Shown piece after piece: positions 56,842-64,000 of a DNA stretch of 64,000 nucleotides. The notes below the pieces were generated by a model. That model did not search any database. It was given only the letters and a program-made list of their open reading frames with translations, and was not told the DNA's origin. The stretch comes from Lentinula raphanica (lineage: Eukaryota; Basidiomycota; Agaricomycetes; Agaricales; Omphalotaceae): contig JANVFP010000041.1 of NCBI GenBank assembly GCA_027919835.1, forward strand, positions 62,001 to 126,000, read 5' to 3'. The number at the start of each line of letters is the position of its first letter. Within the stretch, counting starts at the first letter, position 1. The translations under genes and the position numbers were made by a program.

Positions 56842-57740
56842 ATGAGGAATTCTCGTATCGGGAAGCTGAAAGAGGCGCGCACAAAACAGAAAGTGTTTTC
56901 AGCGCTTGTGATATTTATGTTCCTCTTTTCTTTTCTACGATCCAACATCTCATTCAAAACCCGACAAAGCTTCAGCAGCTTTCCCAGTAGATCTCTTCCT
57001 ACGCCTCCCAACATCCCAACTCTCGAAACCCCATCAGATTGGGCAGAAGCACGCGACTGGGTATCACGATTCAAGCAGGAGAGTATCCCAAAGACCTTGG
57101 TCGAGTTGAGTTTCTCGAGGAGCTCGGGGCCTGGTGGTCAAGTACGCCTGCTCTTAAATCTGAAAAGACAAATCTCAACCGATTCTATGTCTAAGTAGAA
57201 CGTGAACAAGGTCAACACGAAAGCAACCGTGAGGTGCTCTGCGAACGCGTATTGGATACCTCTTTGGGCTCGAAATAATCTATTAAAGTCTGTGCGTCTC
57301 GTTGACTTAAAGGCTTTAAGCTATATGTTGATGTGTTGATGATCGAAACAGCCTCAATACGTGACTTCAACAAAATCTCTACTCATCACATCGACCGTCT
57401 ACCGTTCGCAGTCCCAGAATGTGGACGATTGCCTGGCCAAGGTGGGTTTCTTCAATGAATGATAACATGAACATACTCCTTCTCTTCCTTCTTCCGGCCT
57501 TTCACTTCACAACCTTGTTGCTATCACTTCATGGTCTTTTACTCACAACGAACATCACAGCTCCATGCCCTTGTTCTCAATGCTGCCTCATCTTCCATCA
57601 AGAACGAGACCACAGAAGAGACCAAGAGACGCGTCGAGGGATTCAAGAGAGCACAAAAGGAACGAAATCGGAAGGAAAAGGATCAGAGGAGCGCTGTGAA
57701 GCAGCATAGATCAGGCAAAGGGAGAGGATGGGATACATGA
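56842..57740 (+). CDS. ICT1/Pth4-type mitochondrial GGQ peptidyl-tRNA hydrolase
   Basis: Exons 56842-57141, 57199-57291, 57352-57441 and 57561-57740 sum to 663 nt, giving 220 aa in frame. The catalytic release-factor loop is present: ELSFSRSSGPGGQNVNKVNT, with the GGQ split from NVNK by an intron. A Lys/Arg-rich tail follows (RRVEGFKRAQKERNRKEKDQ), as in ICT1/ArfB-like factors that rescue stalled mitochondrial ribosomes by hydrolysing peptidyl-tRNA. The N-terminus is rich in Arg, Ser and Phe, fitting a mitochondrial presequence. The second ATG (56917, MFLFSFLRSNISFKTRQSFS) makes a better presequence than the first and may be the real start. The family's codon-recognition domains are absent, as expected for this class. 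Confidence 0.85.
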
Positions 57741-58153
57741 GATTGAACATACTTCGATATGAAGAGTGTATCCAAGATGACTCATGAGGTGAAAAAGAAC
57801 ATTAACGAGAAGATTTCAAGGTGTGTGACATACTCAATCTGTCGATAGGTCGTTGGTCGCTGATACGGCTTGTTGTAGAAATCATTGAATGCTCTATGTA
57901 CCACACACGCTCCTATGATGCGAGGGAGCGCACGGCTCAGAGGTCGTCCAAAGCGTTCCTCAGATCACCGTATTAGTTGACCAGAGAAAGTATGGTTAAC
58001 GTATGTTAACACGAAAGGCGTACATAGGATTAGGACATAACGAGCGATTACATACAGTGTCTATGGATAGCTAAGATCTCGAGATACAGAAGAACAAAAT
58101 GTCTACCACCTAACGTCTATGATATACATAACTCCCCAGCAAGTTCTGGGTTC
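57741..58153. other. Convergent intergenic region
   Basis: 3' regions of the GGQ factor and the GH16 gene. Nothing further is recognised. Confidence 0.4.
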
Positions 58154-60324
58154 TCAATTCCCGTCGCAGTGCCTCCACATCTTCACATAGTCAATCGCCA
58201 TCGCCCTGTCATCCACATTTTCTGGCCAGGTCGAGTACCACTCTGACTGTGACTCGGCGAACAAGCGCATGGCATCTGAAATATCATGAGTTTAGGACGC
58301 TCGTAGCAAGAGGAAGATTCGAACTAACCAGCACTTCCATCGAACCAAGGTTTGTTGCCTTGACCATCAGGGAACCAACCGTTGACTCCTCCGACCGCAA
58401 CGTTCATGATGAGGTAGAATTCCTGATCAAACGGCGCCGCCCACCTCCCCTTCGCACTCTCCTTCGGCTCCCCCGTCTGCGGATCGACCCACGGATCCTG
58501 CAACGCCTGAACCTGCCCCGTAGTCGCATTCACGATCGTCTCTGGATAATCCCCCTTTTCAAAAAACGGCTCATCAAACCGATACTCCAACAACGTATGC
58601 AACCTCGTGTCCACATAGATCCTAATAAAACTCGTCGTCCACTCCAGTGCGTACGTATGGAAATCCTGACTGAACGGCACTCGTTTGTTGGACCACCAGG
58701 AGTAGGATTTGGAGACGCTGTTGAGTTGGGGACTGGGGCCCCAGTTGAGAGCGCCTTGGACGTAGTTGGCGCCGTGGGCGGTGTAGGCGAGTCCGTTGCC
58801 GCGAGATTCGACGATGTCGATTTCACCGGAGCGAGGCCAGGGGCCGTAGGTGTTGTTGACTGGAAGCATCCATAGAGCAGGCCATAGCCAATCCCTGGAT
58901 AAAAGATATGAGCGGAAAGAAGACGGGGAAAAGAATAACAGTCGGTCGATGGTCCTCGCTCGACTCACTCACCCAGTAGGCATCTTGGCTCTAATCTCCA
59001 CTCGTCCATATTTCGTACTCGCGTTACCTGATCCACTCTGTGCGTTGATCAAGGTGGAAATTCTTGCGCTTTGAACCGGATTGACAACTGTCCCCGCTGT
59101 GTTGTTGCCTGTTGCAGAGCAGGCGGCGTAATATCCGGTATAGTCGAAGACCTACTCGTAAAATTAATTCATAACAGGATGAATGAATGAGCTTCCTCAC
59201 CTTCCCTCCGCTACCGTTTGGATCGTCAATGAAGCCTCCATCTGCGGCGGTTTGATTGAAGGTGCAACCGGTGATGTTATAGATGTAAGGACCGTTGTTG
59301 CCTATTGAGATGTGCATGAGTAACATCAAGGAACGCGACAGAGCGAATGCATACCAAAAACGTTATCTGTCCCGATCTCCTCTTCCGTAAGTGTGGGAGC
59401 TAGATACAGAAACCCATTCTTGACGTATGAGTTCTTCGACGAGGCAGTGGTCATCTCAAATTCACCATTCCTTATCAGAGTTCAAGTCAGTAAGAACGTA
59501 CAGATAAGAGAGGGAGGGGAGAGAGGGGAAAGGTGGGATTAAGGTGGGGGAACGTACCCAAATCCATCCATATTAACCTCCCTCCAAAAGCTGCCCCCTG
59601 TCCCAAACACGGCATCCTCTCCACCGCTAAAGTCCTCTTCCATCACCAAACACAGCGGTTGATTGTCCATCCTCTCCGTCTTAACATCGATATACGTCAA
59701 CACACATTGCAAAACGCCAAGTCCGAGGCCGATAAGGGCAAGCAAATGAGGAAGAACACGGGAGATCCGTTTCCGGGTGAACACCCTCTTGATGAACGGT
59801 GTTTTAGCGAGTTCGGCGGGAGAGGGACCCTCACGCCAAGGTTTGTCAACGAGCGAGCCGTCAGATACTTTGACTGAATCAGGAGGCTCGGACTTCATCG
59901 AAGATGGCCGAAGGAGGAAAGGAAGAAGAGTGGTTCGCAAACGGGGAGCGGTGCGTGTCGTTGTTGACGTTGATGGGCTTACGCCAGTAGCGTTAGCTTG
60001 CCCTGATGAACGATAGACAGACGCGGTAGGTGTCCCTATGAAAAACTGAGGAGCCAACGCAGGTGAGCTCGGATAGCTCCCGATGAAAGAAGATTGCCTA
60101 GAATGATTGCCAAACACAGCACTTGAATCACGTCGGACGGCGTAGGCTGTTGCGTTGGCGAGTGTTGAGGCGATGTTGTCTCTGGCTTGCGAAAGGACAG
60201 AGGGTGCTGCACCAGAATTTTGAACGGGCGTGGGAGGTACTACTTGGACCTCTTCAGGATTGGCAGTAGTTGGAACAGCATCACTTGAAGACGCGAAAGG
60301 ATTGACATTGGTTGGGTCTGGCAT
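58154..60324 (-). CDS. Membrane-anchored GH16 glycoside hydrolase
   Basis: A long cytosolic N-terminus rich in Ser/Pro/Thr/Ala ends in basic residues (KRVFTRKRISR) and one membrane segment (VLPHLLALIGLGLGVLQCVL, around residues 190-211), predicting a type II protein with the enzyme outside. The catalytic domain reads MEEDFSGGEDAVFGTGGSFW, YGRVEIRAKMPTG, DWLWPALWMLPV and the active-site strand RSGEIDIVESRG (E-I-D-I-V-E: nucleophile and acid/base). Later come LEWTTSFIRIYVDTR and FYLIMNVAVGGVNGWFPDG, ending DYVKMWRHCDGN. This suits the basidiomycete Kre6/Skn1-like or laminarinase-like GH16 group involved in beta-glucan remodelling of the wall. Start: the ATG at 60324 (MPDPTNVNPF) is preferred; an open frame extends upstream to 60591 with a basic leader that is unlikely to be translated. 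Confidence 0.9.
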
Positions 60325-61015
60325 CGTCGTCGTCGAGGAGGAGGATGCAGCCACGGCTGAACCAGTAAAAAAGGAAGAACTTGGAGGGGGGCGCAAGAAA
60401 CGGATTGCACAAGGATCTGCTTCGTTTATGTATTGACCAGTCAACCTCACTCTAAACCCACGATCAATTTTCTTGAAAGCTTCTGAAATTTGAATCTTAT
60501 CGGCATCCGAATTCTTCCTTCTCTCCGGACGTGAAGCGGCCTTTTCTTTCCTTCCCGTCAAGTTCGTTCCTAGAAGTTGTATTCTGTGCAACGACGCTCA
60601 ACAACAAGTAACATCCGGCGACACCGAGGCACCTGGCACTGTGGACTACTGACAGCGTGGATAGTTCCGTCCCATCAACGAACATTGTATATGTCGCAGC
60701 TGAAGAGCCTAGGATTTGGCACAGGCACTCACTGCATTCCTCGGACAGATATCATAGATACGACATCATTGCGCGAGGTTTGATAGGACGCGAAGGAAGC
60801 ATACTAGTCCCCTCGAAGAATACGAAGGACATGCATTGATTGGTTCACCGTTCAGGAGTCGCCCTGTGCCCCTCACGAGCCCCTGGACTAGAACCGGAAT
60901 ATGTACAGCTGTTCAACGAGAGACTGTTGTTAAAACCATGACATATCAGTAGAAAGAACTGTAAAACCACTGACCATGACGTTGTATAAAATACTGATAA
61001 CTTGTAGTACCCGTT
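60325..61015. other. Intergenic region
   Basis: Upstream region of the GH16 gene and 3' end of carboxylesterase copy 2. Short frames only. Confidence 0.4.
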
Positions 61016-63167
61016 TCAATTCTGCTCATGTTGAACTTTCGTCGCCACAAACTCACACCGTCCGCTTTCCACCTCTGGCTCCAACTCATTAAAGCTCCCA
61101 CTCATCGTTGTGGAGCTATCAACAGGTTGCTGAAGCACAACTCGCTTCTTCGAAGTTCGAAAGTACCCTTCCCAAGTAGGAGATCGATCCAACTTGAACG
61201 TATTGGGGTCCCCGGAACGTACGAAGGATAGCCAGTACGCGATGAGCTCGGCCGCAAAGGCTTTCTCTACAGGAGACATAGGTGTAAATGTACCCGTGCC
61301 GTTGAAGCTGTTATCGGTATCGGTGAGGGGTAAATGAACTGACGTCAAGTATGATACTAGGAGTCAAGACACACCCTGTATTGATACCATTGAACATCAT
61401 CCAGTTCTCCGCTGCATGTCCAACAGCCAGGCTTCCCGAAGTAGGGTTTGGCTGATTATATCTGTATGTCCAGACATTGTTTGTTTGAGCATAGGCACCT
61501 CCGAGGATTTCCCGCTGTTGAAAATCATTAAGGAGGACCGTGAAACACACAGGAAACCGCGACGTACCGAGCAAATCAAAATTGACTCTCCAGTGGCTAC
61601 CTGGAATTGTTGGCTCGTCGAATCGAATTCGCTCAAAGGATATTCCTGATGATTATTCGTGTTAGAGGAAAACAGCGGTACACACAATATAGCACCTTGA
61701 CAAATTCTTCCAGATCTGAGGAAGTTAGTCCAGGGAACGCTTCCTGAAGGGCTTGAGTGAAATTGGTCCCTCCAACGACAGTCTCGTTCGACGTGGCACT
61801 ACCGAGAACATTCAATCTTCGGAAATCAAGCAAAAATTGATCACCGTACCCAACAATCAGAGGCACTTTAGCAAACTGTCCTCCAAGGATCGAACTCGAA
61901 GGATAATCTGTGATGATCTTACCATCCAGAACCGGATGGAAAGCGTTGTATGCCCTAGTAAAAACCCGTCAAACCTCACGGATCAGTACCCCAAACTCGA
62001 AAAACTCACAACCCAGAAGTACTAGCTGCGTCCTGAGCGCGTGCGAGAGCACTGATACTCGCGTTCCGCAAACACGCCAACTGAAAAGTCACCGGGCCCG
62101 TTCCACAGCCTGCGTGCTCCGCATAGAAGGTGAATAGCGGCTATGAATCGATGATGAGTATACCTTACGCTATATACGATGCAACCAACACAAAGCACTT
62201 CGCACCTGTTGCTGTTCTGGAGTTGGAGTAGGCGCACGATAGGTGCTTTGCGCGATTGCTCCAGAGAACAGATGTTGGCCTTGGTTCTTGGCTACGAGGT
62301 GCAGCTCCACCGATCCACCACCTGCACTCTGCCCGTTGATGGTGACCTTGTCAGGGTCCCCACCAAACGAACGGACATAAATCTGGAGCCACCTCAATGA
62401 CTGTATCTGGTCTTGAAACCCCACGTTGAAGTCACCAAACTGCGAATCTGTAAATTCGGGCGTAGCGAGAAAGCCGAACGAGTCTAGTCTGTAATAGACG
62501 GAAGCGATGACCACGTTGGGGCTTTGATGGATCCATGAGTCGAAGGGCCAGTTGGCTGGGTTGCCGTAGACGTAGCCTAAGAAACAAAGATGGAGTTGAA
62601 AACGTCGAAGAAGTTGGCTTGCGGTTTATGTACTCACCTCCTCCGTGGAAATATACGAGAACTGGGACTGATGGGAAAGTCAGGTTTAGTGGCGACACGG
62701 TACCTAATGCGTCTTACGGTTATCTCCACTTTTTGCGCCAAACGGCGCGTATATGTTGACTTTGAGACAATCCTCAGTTCCAGCACCTCCTGCATCACCA
62801 GCTGAAAGGTATCTTGAATCACTCAGGGAATGCTCCAAGTTCCAACAAGCAAGAAGGATTAGTACCCACCACCCGTGCTGCCCTGTATGCAGAAATCTGG
62901 ATACTCCGTCGCATCGACGATCTCGCCTTGAGTCTCTACTTCGATACGGGTCGTGTTGAGAACGAGTGGTGCTCGAAACCGTCGATCTCCAAGAGGCGGT
63001 TCAGCGTAAGGAATTCCCAGGTAAGCCACGGTGTTGGTGAATGAACGATTGCCGTGGTATTTAGCATATCCTGTATCGATTATATCTCCTGCTAGAGTCT
63101 CGGAAGAGGCGCGACTGAGTCGTAGAAGTGTGCTTGCACACAATAGTAGCAGGGCTCCGACAAGCAT
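61016..63167 (-). CDS. Secreted type-B carboxylesterase/lipase (copy 2)
   Basis: Signal peptide MLVGALLLLCASTLLRLSRA, then the same architecture as the plus-strand copy: GIPYAEPPLGDRRFRAPLVL, EDCLKVNIYAP, oxyanion loop VLVYFHGGGYVYG, VVIASVYYRLDSFGFL, FGGDPDKVTINGQSAGGGSV (Ser in GQSAGG), REILGGAYAQ and HAAENWMMFNGINTG, with the ending FAAELIAYWLSFVRSGDPNT. Exons and intron positions parallel copy 1, so the two arose by duplication; the distance and inversion suggest it is not recent. The Ser and His of the triad are visible. No disabling change was noticed. The substrate is unknown. Confidence 0.92.
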
Positions 63168-64000
63168 GTTATGAAGCCACCTCAGTCATCTTGAGAGAAG
63201 ATCGTTTATAAAGAGAGAAAGGGTGTCATGGGACGCGAACAACAGATGTCGTTGTGGTCACGGTTCACTGGTCACTGGATGACACTGGTTTCCTTGTACG
63301 AGCCGGACCCGGAGCGTACATCGTCCTTGGGTCTTCGAGCTTGTGCTTCAAGTTTACAGTGTCCACAGGTTCCAATTATATTGCTCGAAGTGGAGAGCAT
63401 CAAATCATCTCCAGATTCGAGCATTGTAAAGGGAAGAACTTTTGTGTCTTGTATCATGCCAAGTACAAAGCTGAAAGAACGCAAGAGAGAGCATTGAGAC
63501 CAATGTCATGAGGGAAGTGCTGGGAAGTGGGAAGAGAGATAGAAGAGAGAAGGGAAGAAGGGAGAAGGGAAGGAGAAAGTCAAAGTGCACGGCCCTTCCG
63601 CCTCGGCTAGCCTCGGCAAGATGGGGTCACAATAAATAGCCGGGTCTACATAGGTCTACATCAACCTCTCCGATGTACTGTGACTTAGATGCTCCTCATG
63701 ACTATCTTGTTCTAACACTCATGATGGGCACTGCGACTCAAATAGCGGAACACCGGCGGATACACATCGTCTTACGTCGTTCACAGCAACGATAAACTTT
63801 ATGGCGCGAAAATGGATCAGTAGATTTGATCAACAAACTCTACATGATACAAAACACGAAACAATCCTGAATATGTATATCTTTCTTCTTCCATCAGATC
63901 CTCGTGAACAGCCTCCAAAATCTGCTCAAAAATAGCTTCAGCTCATGATACTTATCATATCAACAGCGTTATTTGCTCACCTTCTTCAGAATCGGCGGAA
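63168..64000. other. Right edge, no supported gene
   Basis: Promoter side of carboxylesterase copy 2, with a GA-rich stretch at 63520-63580 and no recognisable gene to the window edge. Confidence 0.45.

Noticed and set aside
58249..58875. Plus-strand open frame of 208 codons
   Set aside because: Antisense of the GH16 catalytic exon, which carries the EIDIVE motif on the other strand.
1..64000. CRISPR arrays, bacterial operons or ribosome binding sites
   Set aside because: The window is eukaryotic; no direct-repeat and spacer array was seen, and these signals are not expected.

Overview
The window is nuclear DNA of a basidiomycete fungus, most likely an Agaricomycete. Genes are split by many short (about 50-60 nt) GT-AG introns, and the recognisable families are typical of mushrooms: DUF1996 secreted proteins, a KilA-N/APSES factor, a large P450, type-B carboxylesterases and a KDZ transposon. 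Exon joins were worked out by hand. For many genes the joined exon lengths sum to a multiple of three, which is the main internal check on the models.

Layout. 1.7-3.0 kb: Mgr3-like mitochondrial TPR protein (-). 3.0-9.4 kb: gene-poor. 9.4-11.3 kb: APSES/KilA-N factor (+). 11.8-15.6 kb: SPX phosphate transporter (-). 16.7-18.9 kb: P450 (+). 19.2-21.2 kb: secreted protein with a collagen-like Gly-Pro tract (+). 21.6-33.3 kb: a small host gene whose third-exon junction is interrupted by a 10,828-bp KDZ transposon. 36.2-37.3 kb: two-finger GATA factor. 38.8-41.2 kb: DUF1996 protein (-). 44.4-46.4 kb: tandem pair of small secreted proteins. 46.9-47.8 kb: short-chain dehydrogenase with a frameshift (-). 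48.0 kb: intron-containing tRNA-Ser(UGA). 48.6-50.8 kb: carboxylesterase (+). 51.1-52.2 kb: protein with three Nup98-like EELR motifs (-). 52.3-54.2 kb: SIM plus split-RING protein (+). 55.5-56.7 kb: secreted protein with phase-0 microexons (+). 56.8-57.7 kb: ICT1/Pth4-type GGQ factor (+). 58.2-60.3 kb: membrane-anchored GH16 glucanase-like protein (-). 61.0-63.2 kb: second carboxylesterase (-).

The most notable item is the KDZ element at 21963-32790. It has about 256-bp terminal inverted repeats and a perfect 8-bp target duplication (TACATCCC). Its 969-aa transposase is frame-intact over eight exons. It also carries four further genes: a TET/JBP-type 2-oxoglutarate/Fe(II) dioxygenase with all catalytic residues visible, an HMG-box-like protein, a basic coiled-coil protein and an uncharacterised protein. 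It sits inside what was a 49-nt intron of the host gene. If that intron is still spliced it now spans 10,885 nt, and the flanking exons still join in frame. The link between KDZ transposases and TET/JBP genes is known in mushrooms. The complete five-gene composite, precisely delimited and lodged in an intron, is the strongest candidate here for an active epigenetic-modifier transposon.
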